13,245 bases of DNA from JANWZL01 sp037445185 (GTDB lineage Bacteria > Pseudomonadota > Gammaproteobacteria > Burkholderiales > Thiobacillaceae), in NCBI GenBank assembly GCA_037445185.1, contig JBBIKZ010000067.1, forward strand, positions 1-13,245. The letters are read 5' to 3'. Under the pieces are notes generated by a model. That model was not told where the DNA came from. It saw only the letters and a program-made list of their open reading frames with translations, and made no database searches. This document shows positions 1 to 8,031 of the stretch, piece by piece (the stretch's first letter is position 1; each line of letters opens with the position of its first letter). Both the position numbers and the translations under genes were made by a program.

Positions 1-80
1 GGATTATAGCGAGCGGCCATGCAACGGCGCTGGCCAGCTATGGCATGATTGCCGCCGGATCATTGCACGGAAGCCCCCTC

Positions 81-389
81 ATGGCCGAGTTCGAGGAGTA
101 CGTCATCCGCGGTGAAACCCATGCCGGCCGCAAATTCAGGCCCAGCGACTGGGCCGAGCGCCTGTGCAGCCTGTTCGCCACGATGGGCCCGAACAATCGG
201 ACGTGCTATTCACCCTACGTCTATCCCATCAGCCGGGACGGCGCGGTCTGCGTGGTGGTGAACAAGGCCATGGAGACCGAGGACCCCATGGTGTTCAAGT
301 TCCTGATGGATTTCGCCCGCGACAACGACCTCGAGGTCGTCGAGGGCAGGAGGGCGCCGCGGGGTCGATCGACCACACCGAGCACGTGA
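81..389 (+). CDS. DUF3579 family protein
   Basis: A 102-residue protein recognised as DUF3579, a small proteobacterial family of unknown function. The diagnostic stretch is KFRPSDWAERLC at residues 18-29, followed by a YSPYV segment, a CVVV strand and FARDND near the C-terminus; length is normal for the family. I chose the ATG at 81 because GGAAG (69-73) lies 7 bases upstream and the protein then opens with MAEFEEYVIRG, as the family does. An in-frame ATG at 45 would add 12 residues but has no ribosome site. The gene converges on rpsT with 18 bases between stop codons. From memory, DUF3579 beside rpsT and murJ is common in betaproteobacteria. No catalytic motif is visible and I assign no function. 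The last dozen residues (Arg, Pro, Ser, Thr-rich) look like a variable tail. Confidence 0.85.
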   Translation: MAEFEEYVIRGETHAGRKFRPSDWAERLCSLFATMGPNNRTCYSPYVYPISRDGAVCVVVNKAMETEDPMVFKFLMDFARDNDLEVVEGRRAPRGRSTTPST

Positions 390-410
390 GCCAGACCGGC
401 CCGGCGCTCA
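387..410. repeat. Inverted repeat spanning both convergent stop codons
   Basis: TGAGC at 387-391 and GCTCA at 406-410 are perfect inverted copies separated by 14 GC-rich bases. The left arm contains the DUF3579 stop codon and the right arm is the complement of the rpsT stop codon. It could form a short hairpin on both transcripts and act as a weak shared terminator. There is no T-run on either side, so classical intrinsic termination is not supported. Confidence 0.3.
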
Positions 411-671
411 GGCCATCGCCTTGATGGCGGCGGACAGCCGGCTCTTGTGCCGGGCGGCCTTGTTCTTGTGCACGATGTTCTTGTCGGCGATGCGGTCGAT
501 GACGGCCATGGACACCTGGAAGGCAGCCAGGGCCGCAGCCTTGTCGCCCGCCTCGACGGCCTTGCGGACCTTTTTCACGGCGGTGCGGTATTGCGAACGC
601 AGCGCCATGTTGTGCAGACGCTGCTTGTCGTTTTGCCGGGCGCGCTTCCTCGCCTGGGCGGTGTTGGCCAT
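408..671 (-). CDS. rpsT: 30S ribosomal protein S20
   Basis: An 87-residue, Lys/Arg/Ala-rich protein matching S20 over its full length. It starts MANTAQARKRARQNDKQR and contains the conserved region around SQYRTAVKKVRKA and the late NKAARHKSRLSAAIK helix. S20 is a primary 16S rRNA-binding protein of the small subunit, folded as a helical bundle. The ATG at 671 is preceded on the minus strand by GAGGAG (complement of 679-684), 7 bases away. It is transcribed away from murJ, giving the rpsT/murJ divergent pair common in proteobacteria, and has its own promoter in that gap. E. coli rpsT uses a UUG start and is autoregulated in translation; this gene has an ordinary ATG and strong ribosome site, so that control may differ. 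Confidence 0.97.
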   Translation of the reverse strand: MANTAQARKRARQNDKQRLHNMALRSQYRTAVKKVRKAVEAGDKAAALAAFQVSMAVIDRIADKNIVHKNKAARHKSRLSAAIKAMA

Positions 672-707
672 GCTCGAACTCCTCGGGACGATGCAGAGAA
701 AACGGAT

Positions 708-736
708 ATATTAGCCACCTGGTCGACGCCTGACAA
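708..736 (-). promoter_or_regulatory. Sigma-70-type promoter of rpsT
   Basis: On the minus strand TTGTCA (complement of 731-736) matches the -35 consensus at 5 of 6 positions. It is followed after exactly 17 bases by TAATAT (complement of 708-713), 4 of 6 to the -10 consensus. Transcription would begin near 701, giving a leader of about 30 bases that includes the rpsT ribosome site. This is an AT-rich island in otherwise GC-rich sequence. Position and spacing make it the obvious rpsT promoter, but the start is unmapped. Confidence 0.6.
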
Positions 737-769
737 GGCGCACCCCGCTCCTTTCCCAGAACCTCCGCC

Positions 770-2305
770 ATGAACCTCCTCAAGGCCCTCGCCTCGGTCA
801 GCGCCATGACCCTGCTCTCGCGCATCCTGGGCTTTGCGCGCGACGCCATCATCGCCCGGGCCTTCGGCGCGGGGGCCATGACCGATGCCTTCTTCGTCGC
901 CTTCAAGCTGCCCAACCTGCTGCGCCGGCTGTTCGCCGAAGGGGCCTTCTCCCAGGCCTTCGTGCCGGTGCTGGCGGAATACAAGAACCGCCGCGGCGAG
1001 GCGGCCACCCAGTTGCTCATCGACCGGGTGGCGACCGTGCTGTTCATCGCCCTGGCCGTGGTCGCCGCACTGGGCGTCGCCGGCGCCCCGCTCATCGTCC
1101 TCGTCTCCGCCCCCGGCTTCGTAGCCACGCCGGACAAGTTCCAGCTCACGGTGGAGCTCACGCGCGTGGTCTTCCCCTACATCCTGTTCATCTCGCTCAC
1201 CGCGCTCGCCGCCGGCATCCTCAACACCTTCAGCCGCTTCATGCTGCCGGCCTTCACGCCGGTGTTGCTCAACGTGGCCATGATCCTGGCGGCGACCGTG
1301 GCGGCGCCGTATTTCGACCCGCCGGTGCTGGCGCTCGCCTGGGGCGCCTTCCTGGGCGGTGTGCTGCAGCTGACGCTTCAGTTCGCCGCCTTGAAGCGCT
1401 TGGGCTTTCTGCCGCGCTGGGACTGGCACCCCCACGACGAAGGCGTGCGGCGCATCCTCAAGCTCATGGCGCCGGCGGCCCTGGGCGTGTCGGTGGCCCA
1501 GGTGTCGCTGCTGATCAACACCTTGTTCGCCTCCTTCCTGACCACGGGCAGCGTGTCCTGGCTGTATTACGCCGACCGGCTGATGGAATTCCCCACCGGG
1601 ATGTTGGGCGTGGCCCTGGGCACCATCCTGCTGCCCTCGCTGGCCAAGCACTATGCCGATGACGACCCCGGCGAGTATTCGCGGCTGCTCGACTGGGGGC
1701 TGCGCATGACCCTGATCCTGGCCGCCCCGGCCGCGGTGGGGCTGGGGGTGCTGGCCGTGCCGCTCATCACCACGCTGTTCCACTACGGCGAATTCACCCC
1801 GCACGACGTGGCCATGACCCGCCAGGCCCTCATCGCCTACAGCGTCGGGCTCGTCGGGCTCATCCTGGTCAAGGTGCTCGCCCCCGGTTTCTATGCCCGG
1901 CAGGACATCCGCACGCCGGTGAAAATCGCCATCCTGACCCTGCTCGCCACCCAGACCATGAATCTCGTCTTCATCTGGCCGCTGCAACATGCGGGATTGG
2001 CGCTCGCCATCGGCCTGGGTGCCTGCCTCAATGCCGCCATCCTGTTCCACAAGCTGCGCGGCAAGGGCATCTACCGCCCCCAGCCCGGCTGGGGCGGCTA
2101 TCTCGCTAGGCTAGGGCTCGCCCTGCTCGCCATGGGCCTGTTCCTGAGCGTCGCCATGGGCAGCGAGGCGCACTGGCTCGAGGCGCGTGCCGGCGAGCGC
2201 GTCCTGCATCTGACGGGCCTTGTGACCGGCGGTGCCGGCCTCTATTTTCTGATCTTGTGGCTGCTCGGCTTCCGTCTGCGTGACTTCAAGCGCCGCGCTG
2301 CATAG
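770..2305 (+). CDS. murJ: Lipid II flippase MurJ (MviN)
   Basis: A 511-residue polytopic inner-membrane protein of the MOP exporter superfamily, which moves lipid II across the cytoplasmic membrane for peptidoglycan synthesis. The length is that of E. coli MurJ, with about 14 hydrophobic helices. Residues essential in E. coli MurJ are in register: Ser17, Arg18 and Arg24 in LLSRILGFARD, Asp39 in the DAFF motif, Arg52 and Glu57 in NLLRRLFAEGAFSQAF, and Arg270 in YYADRLMEFP. The ATG at 770 gives the canonical N-terminus, but no good Shine-Dalgarno precedes it; the leader is pyrimidine-rich. I see no convincing plus-strand promoter in the gap with rpsT. ribF follows after 53 bases. I am sure of the identity; how its transcription starts is open. 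Confidence 0.97.
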   Translation: MNLLKALASVSAMTLLSRILGFARDAIIARAFGAGAMTDAFFVAFKLPNLLRRLFAEGAFSQAFVPVLAEYKNRRGEAATQLLIDRVATVLFIALAVVAALGVAGAPLIVLVSAPGFVATPDKFQLTVELTRVVFPYILFISLTALAAGILNTFSRFMLPAFTPVLLNVAMILAATVAAPYFDPPVLALAWGAFLGGVLQLTLQFAALKRLGFLPRWDWHPHDEGVRRILKLMAPAALGVSVAQVSLLINTLFASFLTTGSVSWLYYADRLMEFPTGMLGVALGTILLPSLAKHYADDDPGEYSRLLDWGLRMTLILAAPAAVGLGVLAVPLITTLFHYGEFTPHDVAMTRQALIAYSVGLVGLILVKVLAPGFYARQDIRTPVKIAILTLLATQTMNLVFIWPLQHAGLALAIGLGACLNAAILFHKLRGKGIYRPQPGWGGYLARLGLALLAMGLFLSVAMGSEAHWLEARAGERVLHLTGLVTGGAGLYFLILWLLGFRLRDFKRRAA

Positions 2306-2331
2306 ACGCCCCGCCGCCGCACGTCTAAACT
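2303..2331 (+). promoter_or_regulatory. Possible weak promoter upstream of ribF
   Basis: TAGACG at 2303-2308 and TAAACT at 2326-2331 are each 4 of 6 to the sigma-70 -35 and -10 hexamers, with a 17-base spacer. The element begins at the murJ stop codon and ends 27 bases before the ribF ATG. Its downstream half, GCACGTCTAAACT, recurs with one inserted base at 11272-11285, 28 bases before another gene. That recurrence is the best reason to take it seriously. Confidence 0.35.
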
Positions 2332-2358
2332 GCCAGGTTTTTCAAGCAGATAACCGTC

Positions 2359-3279
2359 ATGCTCATCACCCACGGCTGGCCCCGTGCGTTGCGCCCCAAT
2401 GCGCTGACCATCGGCAACTTCGATGGCGTGCACCTGGGGCACCAGGCCATGCTGGCGCGCCTGAGGGCGCAGGCGGCGGCGGTCGGCGGGCTGCCCACGG
2501 TGCTCACCTTCGAGCCGCATCCGCGCGAGGTGTTCACCCCGGCGGCCGCCCCCACGCGGCTGACCAGCCTGCGCGAGAAGCTGGAGATCCTGCGCGGCCT
2601 GGGCGTGGCGCATGTACACGTCTGCCGCTTCAACCGCGCCTTCGCCGCCATCTCCGCGGCGGACTTCGTGCAGCGCATCCTGGTGGAGGGGCTCAAGGCG
2701 CGCTATGTGCTGGTGGGCGACGACTTTCGCTTCGGTGCCGGCCGCAGCGGCGATTTTCAGCTGTTGAGCGAGCTCGGCGCGCGCTACGGCTATCAGGCCG
2801 AGGCCCTGCCCACCGTCGAGGCGGCCGGGATGCGCGCCTCCAGCACGGCCGTGCGCGAGGCCCTGGCCGCCGGCGACACGGCCACAGCCGCCCAGCTGCT
2901 GGGGCGACCCTATTCCATCTCCGGCCGCGTGGTGGGCGGCGACCGGCTCGGCCGCCGCATCGGCTACCCGACCGCCAACATCCAGTTGAAGCACAACCGC
3001 CCGCCGCTCACCGGCATCTTCGCCGTGCGCGTGCAGGGCCTGGAGCGCCCCGACTGGCCCGGCGTGGCCAGCCTGGGCACGCGGCCCACGGTGCACGCCA
3101 ACGGCCGCCCGACACTGGAGGTCCATCTCTTCGACTTCGACCGCGACATCTATCGCGCCCACCTGCGGGTGGAGTTCCTGCACAAGCTGCGGGACGAGGC
3201 GAAGTTCGCCAGCCTGGCGGCGCTCGTCGCGCAGATCGACCGCGATGCCCAGCGGGCGCGGGAGTTGCTCAATGCCTGA
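2359..3279 (+). CDS. ribF: Bifunctional riboflavin kinase / FAD synthetase
   Basis: A 306-residue cytosolic enzyme that phosphorylates riboflavin to FMN and adenylylates FMN to FAD. The N-terminal nucleotidyltransferase domain shows GNFDGVHLGHQ (residues 19-29, with the HxGH-type signature) and ends with SSTAVREAL (161-169), the counterpart of the ISSTxxR motif. The C-terminal riboflavin kinase domain shows GRRIGYPTAN, with PTAN at 204-207 binding nucleotide and Mg, and LEVHLFDF with the expected catalytic Glu at 254. Length is typical. The ATG at 2359 gives the usual N-terminus, but the leader has only a poor ribosome site. It sits between murJ and ileS, as ribF sits beside ileS in E. coli, and probably shares transcripts with the downstream genes. 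Confidence 0.96.
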   Translation: MLITHGWPRALRPNALTIGNFDGVHLGHQAMLARLRAQAAAVGGLPTVLTFEPHPREVFTPAAAPTRLTSLREKLEILRGLGVAHVHVCRFNRAFAAISAADFVQRILVEGLKARYVLVGDDFRFGAGRSGDFQLLSELGARYGYQAEALPTVEAAGMRASSTAVREALAAGDTATAAQLLGRPYSISGRVVGGDRLGRRIGYPTANIQLKHNRPPLTGIFAVRVQGLERPDWPGVASLGTRPTVHANGRPTLEVHLFDFDRDIYRAHLRVEFLHKLRDEAKFASLAALVAQIDRDAQRARELLNA

Positions 3280-3365
3280 CGCAGCGCGGCTGTCGTGCCT
3301 AGCGGTGGGCCCGCCGGGGCGATGCTGACGAGCGTCCTGCACAGCGAACGAAAACCAAGACGACC

Positions 3366-6152
3366 ATGTCAGACTACAGAACGACCCTGAACCTCCCCGA
3401 CACCCCCTTCCCCATGCGCGGCGACCTCGCCAAACGGGAACCGGGCTGGATTGCGCAGTGGCAGGAGCGCCGGCTGTACGAAAAGCTCCGCGCCCACTGC
3501 GCCGGCCGGCCCAAGTTCGTGCTGCACGACGGCCCGCCCTACGCCAACGGCGACATCCACATCGGTCACGCGGTGAACAAGATCCTCAAGGACATCATCG
3601 TCAAGGTGAAGACCCTGGACGGCTTCGACGCGCCCTATGTGCCGGGCTGGGACTGCCATGGCCTGCCCATCGAGCTCATGGTCGAGAAGACCCACGGCAA
3701 GGCCATCCCGCCGGCGCGCTTTCGCGAGCTGTGCCGCGAGTACGCCATGAGCCAGGTCGAGCGCCAGCGCGCCGACTTCATTCGCCTGGGCGTGCTGGGC
3801 GACTGGGACCGCCCCTATCTCACCATGGACTACCGCTTCGAGGCGGACATCATGCGCGAGCTGGCCAAGATCCAGGCGAACGGCTATCTCTACCTCGGCG
3901 CCAAGCCGGTGCACTGGTGCGTCGATTGCGGCTCCGCCCTGGCCGAGGCCGAGGTCGAGTACGAGGACAAGACCTCGCCGGCCATCGACGTCGCCTTCCC
4001 GGTGGCCGACTGCGCCGACCTCGGCCGCCGCCTGGGGCTCGGCGCGGGCGGGGACTGTCCGGCCTACGCCGTGATCTGGACCACCACCCCCTGGACCCTG
4101 CCGGCCAACCAGGCGGTGGCGGTGCATCCGGACTTCGTCTACGACCTGGTGCGCACGCCCAAGGGGGTGCTCATCCTGGCGCGGGAACTCGCCGAGTCGG
4201 CCATCGCACGCTATGGCCTCGAGACCGTCGAGGTGATGGCCCAGGTGCCGGGCCGGGTGCTGGAGGGCCTTTTGCTTCAGCACCCCTTCTACGACCGGCA
4301 GGTGCCCGTCATCCTGGCCGACTTCGTAAGCACCGACACCGGCGTGGGGCTGGTGCACATCGCCCCCGGCCACGGCCACGACGACTTCGTGGTGGGCACC
4401 CGCTACGGCCTTGCGGTCGACAACCCCGTCGGCGGCGACGGCAGGTTTTATGCCGACACCCCGCTGGTGGGCGGCCTGTCCGTGTGGGACGGCAACAAGC
4501 GGGTGATCGAGGCGCTGACCAGCCGCGGCCACCTCCTCGCCCAGGCCACCACACGGCACAGCTACCCCCATTGCTGGCGGCACAAGACGCCGATCATCTT
4601 CCGCGCCACGCGGCAGTGGTTCATCGGCATGGACACCAGGGGTCGGGTCACAGGCGAGGGGGGCGAGAAGACCCTGCGCGAGCTGGCCATGCGGGCGGTG
4701 GAGGCGACCCGTTTCTATCCGGAGTGGGGGCGCGAGCGGCTCACGGCGATGATGAAGGGCCGCCCCGACTGGTGTGTCTCACGGCAGCGCAACTGGGGCG
4801 TGCCCATCCCGCTGTTCGTGCACCGGCAGACCGGCGCGCTGCACCCGCGCACCCTGGAGCTCGTGGAGACGGTGGCGCGCCGGGTCGAGCAGGCCGGCAT
4901 CGAGGCCTGGTTCAGCCTCGACCCGGCCGAACTGCTCGGCCCGGAGGCGGCGCACTACGAGAAGGTGGGCGACACCCTGGACGTGTGGTTCGACTCCGGT
5001 GTCACCCACGCCTGCCTGCTAAAGCAGCGCGCGGGCCTCAAGCACCCGGCCGACCTCTACCTGGAGGGCTCGGACCAGCACCGCGGCTGGTTCCAGTCCT
5101 CGCTGCTCACCGGCTGCGCCACCGACGGCCACGCCCCCTACGCCGCCCTGCTCACCCACGGCTTCGTGGTCGACGGCCAGGGGCACAAGATGTCCAAGTC
5201 CAGGGGCAACGTCATCGCCCCGCAGAAGGTCTGCGACAGCCTGGGTGCGGAGATCCTGCGCCTGTGGGTGGCGAGCACGGACTACGCGGGAGAGCTGTCC
5301 ATCTCCGACGAGATCCTGAAGCGCGTGGTCGAGGCCTACCGCCGCATGCGCAACACCCTGCGCTTCCTGCTCGCCAACACCGCCGACTTCGACCCCGCCG
5401 CGCACACCCTGCCCGTCGTCGAGTGGCTGACCATCGACCGCTACACCCTGGCGCTCACGCGCAGGCTGCAGGCGCAGACGCTGGCCGACTACCGCGCCTA
5501 CAGCTTCCACACCGCCATCCAGCGCCTGCACAACTTCTGCTCCGAGGACCTGGGCGCCTTCTACCTCGACATCCTCAAGGACCGCCTCTACACCACGGCG
5601 GCCGGCTCGCGCGCGCGCCGTTCGGCGCAATCGGCGCTGTGGCACGTGCTGCAGACCCTCACCCGCTTGATCGCCCCCGTGCTCTCCTTCACCGCCGAGG
5701 AGATCTGGGCCCTGGTGGGCAAGAGCGAGAGCGTGTTCCTCGAGCTGTGGCACGAGCTGCCCGCGCAGGACGGCGAGGACGCGCTGCTCGCGCGATGGCA
5801 GCGCCTGCGCGAACTGCGGGCGCTCGCCACCAAGCGGCTGGAGGAACTGCGCGTGCAGGGCGGGATCGGCTCCTCGCTGCAGGGCGAGGTCACCTACCAT
5901 GCCGACGGCGCCGACTATGACCTGCTCGCCGGCCTGGGCGAGGACCTGCGCTTTGTGCTCATCACCTCCGGCGCGCGCGTGGTGCGCGCCCCCGGGGCGA
6001 CCCGCGTCGAGGCGGTGGCAAGCGGCCATGCCAAGTGCGAACGCTGCTGGCACTACCGCGCCGACGTCGGTGCCGATCCGCAGCGGCCGGGACTGTGCGG
6101 CCGCTGCCTGAGCAACCTGTATGGCCCGGGCGAGGCGCGCACGCATGCCTAG
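3366..6152 (+). CDS. ileS: Isoleucyl-tRNA synthetase
   Basis: A 928-residue class I aminoacyl-tRNA synthetase of the bacterial type, charging tRNA-Ile in the cytosol. The HIGH motif is intact at 65-68 (GDIHIGHAVNKILKD) and the KMSKS loop at 608-612 (GHKMSKSRGN). The CP1 editing domain that removes mischarged valine is present, with WTTTPWTLPAN starting at residue 238 and GLVHIAPGHGHDD further on. The C-terminus has the zinc-binding set Cys891, Cys894, Cys911 and Cys914 (CERC and CGRC), a mark of the E. coli-type enzyme. Length is as expected. The ATG at 3366 lies 86 bases after ribF with only a weak purine-rich leader. Its last codons overlap the start of lspA. Confidence 0.98.
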   Translation: MSDYRTTLNLPDTPFPMRGDLAKREPGWIAQWQERRLYEKLRAHCAGRPKFVLHDGPPYANGDIHIGHAVNKILKDIIVKVKTLDGFDAPYVPGWDCHGLPIELMVEKTHGKAIPPARFRELCREYAMSQVERQRADFIRLGVLGDWDRPYLTMDYRFEADIMRELAKIQANGYLYLGAKPVHWCVDCGSALAEAEVEYEDKTSPAIDVAFPVADCADLGRRLGLGAGGDCPAYAVIWTTTPWTLPANQAVAVHPDFVYDLVRTPKGVLILARELAESAIARYGLETVEVMAQVPGRVLEGLLLQHPFYDRQVPVILADFVSTDTGVGLVHIAPGHGHDDFVVGTRYGLAVDNPVGGDGRFYADTPLVGGLSVWDGNKRVIEALTSRGHLLAQATTRHSYPHCWRHKTPIIFRATRQWFIGMDTRGRVTGEGGEKTLRELAMRAVEATRFYPEWGRERLTAMMKGRPDWCVSRQRNWGVPIPLFVHRQTGALHPRTLELVETVARRVEQAGIEAWFSLDPAELLGPEAAHYEKVGDTLDVWFDSGVTHACLLKQRAGLKHPADLYLEGSDQHRGWFQSSLLTGCATDGHAPYAALLTHGFVVDGQGHKMSKSRGNVIAPQKVCDSLGAEILRLWVASTDYAGELSISDEILKRVVEAYRRMRNTLRFLLANTADFDPAAHTLPVVEWLTIDRYTLALTRRLQAQTLADYRAYSFHTAIQRLHNFCSEDLGAFYLDILKDRLYTTAAGSRARRSAQSALWHVLQTLTRLIAPVLSFTAEEIWALVGKSESVFLELWHELPAQDGEDALLARWQRLRELRALATKRLEELRVQGGIGSSLQGEVTYHADGADYDLLAGLGEDLRFVLITSGARVVRAPGATRVEAVASGHAKCERCWHYRADVGADPQRPGLCGRCLSNLYGPGEARTHA

Positions 6153-6669
6153 CGTCGGCGGTCAGGGGTCAGCGGTCAGGCAGCAGCGGGGTGGGCTGTG
6201 GTGGCTGTGGCTGACAGCCGTGGTTCTGATCGTCGATCAGGCGAGCAAGCTCGCCGTCATGGCCACCCTCGCCCCTTATCAGGACGTGGTCGCGCTCACC
6301 CCCTTCTTCAATCTGGTGCACGTGCACAACACCGGCGCCGCCTTCTCCCTGCTTGCCGACCAGGCCGGCTGGCAGCGTTGGTTTTTTCTGGCCGTGGCCC
6401 TGGTGGCGAGCGGCGTCATCCTCTGGCTGCTCTTTGGCACCCACGGGCGTGCCCCGTTCTGCATCGCGCTCGCCCTGATCCTCGGCGGCGCCCTGGGCAA
6501 CGTGATCGATCGCCTGGCCTACGGCCATGTCATCGACTTCCTCGACTTCCATGTCGCCGGTTGGCACTGGCCGGCCTTCAACGTGGCCGATTCGGCCATC
6601 ACCGTCGGCGCGGTGCTGCTCATCTGGGACGGTCTCTGGGGGGACGGGGCCAGGAAGGGGGGCAGGTGA
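6145..6669 (+). CDS. lspA: Lipoprotein signal peptidase (signal peptidase II)
   Basis: A 174-residue inner-membrane aspartyl protease that cleaves prolipoprotein signal peptides after lipidation. Four hydrophobic helices are evident. Family motifs are VDQASK (Asp31, Lys35), HNTGAAFS (Asn62), GNVIDRL with catalytic Asp122 and FNVADS with catalytic Asp149. I prefer the ATG at 6145, which overlaps the end of ileS by 8 bases and has GAGG at 6132-6135, 9 bases upstream; 174 residues is close to the family norm. An in-frame ATG at 6121 would add 8 Arg/Ala-rich residues and has a poorer ribosome site. The codons between the start and the first helix are built from a three-copy 7-base repeat (6160-6180), so the extreme N-terminus is not conserved sequence. 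Confidence 0.95.
   Translation: MPSVGGQGSAVRQQRGGLWWLWLTAVVLIVDQASKLAVMATLAPYQDVVALTPFFNLVHVHNTGAAFSLLADQAGWQRWFFLAVALVASGVILWLLFGTHGRAPFCIALALILGGALGNVIDRLAYGHVIDFLDFHVAGWHWPAFNVADSAITVGAVLLIWDGLWGDGARKGGR
6160..6180 (+). repeat. Three tandem 7-base units in the lspA N-terminus
   Basis: GGTCAGG, GGTCAGC and GGTCAGG follow one another directly, a 7-base period repeated three times with one substitution. The tract lies inside lspA between the chosen start and the first membrane helix, encoding a non-hydrophobic Gly/Gln/Ser stretch. Since 7 is not a multiple of 3, gain or loss of one unit would shift the frame. Confidence 0.75.
6652..6662 (+). promoter_or_regulatory. Ribosome binding site setting the fkpB GTG start
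   Basis: An unbroken purine run, AGGAAGGGGGG, lies at the very end of lspA; its AGGAAG part is 8 bases from the GTG at 6666. It favours GTG 6666, which overlaps the lspA TGA, over in-frame starts at GTG 6681 and ATG 6687, which lack such a site. The reading is therefore coupled translation of fkpB from lspA. Confidence 0.6.
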
Positions 6670-7097
6670 CGGGGCGCGTCGTGCGCATGGGGGACCGCGT
6701 CACCCTGCTCTACCGGCTCACGTGTGGCGGCGAGGAGGTGGTGAGCACGTTCGGCCACGCCCCGGAGACCTTCACCCTCGGCAGCGGCGAGATCGATTCG
6801 CGCCTGGAGGTCCTGCTGCTGGGCCTGAAGACCGGTGAGCACACGACCATCGCCCTCGGACCCGGCCAGGCCTTCGGCGAACGCGACGAGGCGCTCGTCC
6901 AACGGCTCGGGCGCGAAGAATTCGATCCCAGCCTCAAGCTGCTGGTGGGCCACACGGTGGACTTCAGCCTGCCCAGCGGCCAGACCCTGCACGGAACCAT
7001 CCTGGCCGTGGACGACTCCGAGGTGGAGGTGGATTTCAACCATCCCCTGGCGGGGCTGCCCGTGACCTTCGAGGTGCATATCCTCGCCATCGAATAA
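6666..7097 (+). CDS. fkpB: FKBP-type peptidyl-prolyl cis-trans isomerase (SlpA/FkpB)
   Basis: A 143-residue protein of the SlyD/SlpA branch of FKBPs, cytosolic prolyl isomerases with chaperone activity. The FKBP half-domains flank an insert-in-flap region. Recognisable segments are LGSGEIDSRLEVLLLGLKTG, the AFGERDE turn, a REEFDP stretch and VEVDFNHPLAG, the last very characteristic of SlpA. The unusual start is GTG at 6666, whose last two bases belong to the lspA stop codon, with a strong purine-rich ribosome site inside lspA. ATG 6687 would give 136 residues and would also leave the domain intact. Position between lspA and ispH matches E. coli. Unlike SlyD there is no His/Cys-rich metal-binding tail. 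Confidence 0.92.
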   Translation: MTGRVVRMGDRVTLLYRLTCGGEEVVSTFGHAPETFTLGSGEIDSRLEVLLLGLKTGEHTTIALGPGQAFGERDEALVQRLGREEFDPSLKLLVGHTVDFSLPSGQTLHGTILAVDDSEVEVDFNHPLAGLPVTFEVHILAIE

Positions 7098-7107
7098 GGG
7101 GCTGCCC

Positions 7108-8031
7108 ATGACCGACATCCTGCTTGCCAACCCGCGCGGCTTCTGCGCCGGAGTGGATCGCGCCATCGCCATCGTGGAGCGGGCGCTGGAACGCTTCGGC
7201 GCCCCGATCTACGTGCGCCACGAGGTGGTGCACAACCGCTACGTGGTGGATGACCTCAAGGCCAAGGGGGCCATCTTCGTCGAGGACCTCGCCGACGTCC
7301 CACCGGGTGCGACCCTCATCTACAGCGCCCATGGTGTGCCGCTTTCGGTGCGGCGCGAGGCGGAGACACGCGGCCTGAGGGTCTTCGATGCCACCTGCCC
7401 GCTGGTCACCAAGGTGCACGTGGAGGTCAAGCGCATGCACGAACAGGGCTATGAGATCGTCATGATCGGCCATCGCGGCCACCCCGAGGTGGTGGGCACC
7501 ATGGGACAGGTGCAAGGGGGCATGTATCTGGTGGAGACCCCGCAGGACGTGGCCCACCTGCAGGTGGCCGACCCGGACAGGCTGGCCTACGTCACCCAGA
7601 CCACCTTGTCGGTGGACGACGCCGCGCGGGTGGTGGAGGCCCTGCGGGCGCGCTTTCCCAACATCGTCGGCCCCAAGAAGGACGACATCTGCTACGCCAC
7701 GCAGAACCGGCAGGATGCGGTCAAACGGCTCGCCCAGACCTGTGACGTGGTCATCGTCGTCGGTTCGCCCTCGAGCTCCAATTCCAACCGGCTGCGCGAG
7801 GTGGCGCAGAACATGGGCACACCGGCCTACATGGTGGACAGCGCGGAGGAGATCCGGCCGGAATGGATCGCCGGCCGGCGGCATGTGGGCGTCACCGCCG
7901 GCGCCTCCGCCCCCGAGATCCTGGTCCAAGGCGTCGTGGCGCGGCTGCGCACGCTGGGTGCGCAGCGGGTCCTGCCGCTGGAAGGGATAGAGGAGAAGGT
8001 CAACTTTCCGTTGCCCAAGGAGCTCGCTTGA
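7108..8031 (+). CDS. ispH: 4-hydroxy-3-methylbut-2-enyl diphosphate reductase
   Basis: A 307-residue iron-sulfur enzyme (LytB) that reduces HMBPP to IPP and DMAPP, the last step of the MEP isoprenoid pathway. The three cluster cysteines are Cys13 (NPRGFCAGVDRA), Cys97 (FDATCPLV) and Cys195 (DICYATQNRQ). The catalytic Glu is Glu127 in GHRGHPEVVG. The substrate-binding motifs AHGVP, TQTTLS, GSPSSSNSNRL and GVTAGASAPE are all intact. The ATG at 7108 is 10 bases after fkpB, with AAGGGG from the fkpB stop region as ribosome site. The stop codon TGA shares its last base with the msrB start. Product and motifs are unambiguous. Confidence 0.98.
   Translation: MTDILLANPRGFCAGVDRAIAIVERALERFGAPIYVRHEVVHNRYVVDDLKAKGAIFVEDLADVPPGATLIYSAHGVPLSVRREAETRGLRVFDATCPLVTKVHVEVKRMHEQGYEIVMIGHRGHPEVVGTMGQVQGGMYLVETPQDVAHLQVADPDRLAYVTQTTLSVDDAARVVEALRARFPNIVGPKKDDICYATQNRQDAVKRLAQTCDVVIVVGSPSSSNSNRLREVAQNMGTPAYMVDSAEEIRPEWIAGRRHVGVTAGASAPEILVQGVVARLRTLGAQRVLPLEGIEEKVNFPLPKELA

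Noticed and set aside
575..2050. 491-codon minus-strand open frame opposite murJ
   Set aside because: The product is low in complexity (Gly, Gln, Glu, His-rich) with no domain. It is the complement of a GC-rich membrane-protein gene with intact MurJ motifs.
3303..3316. Near-palindrome CGGTGGGCCCGCCG between ribF and ileS
   Set aside because: There is no loop at the centre, so no RNA hairpin of normal form, and no T-run. GC-rich palindromes of this size are likely by chance here.
3458..5920. 820-codon plus-strand frame inside ileS
   Set aside because: Arg/Pro/Gly/Ala-rich frame-shifted reading of ileS. All synthetase motifs are in the other frame, and open shadow frames are expected at this GC content.
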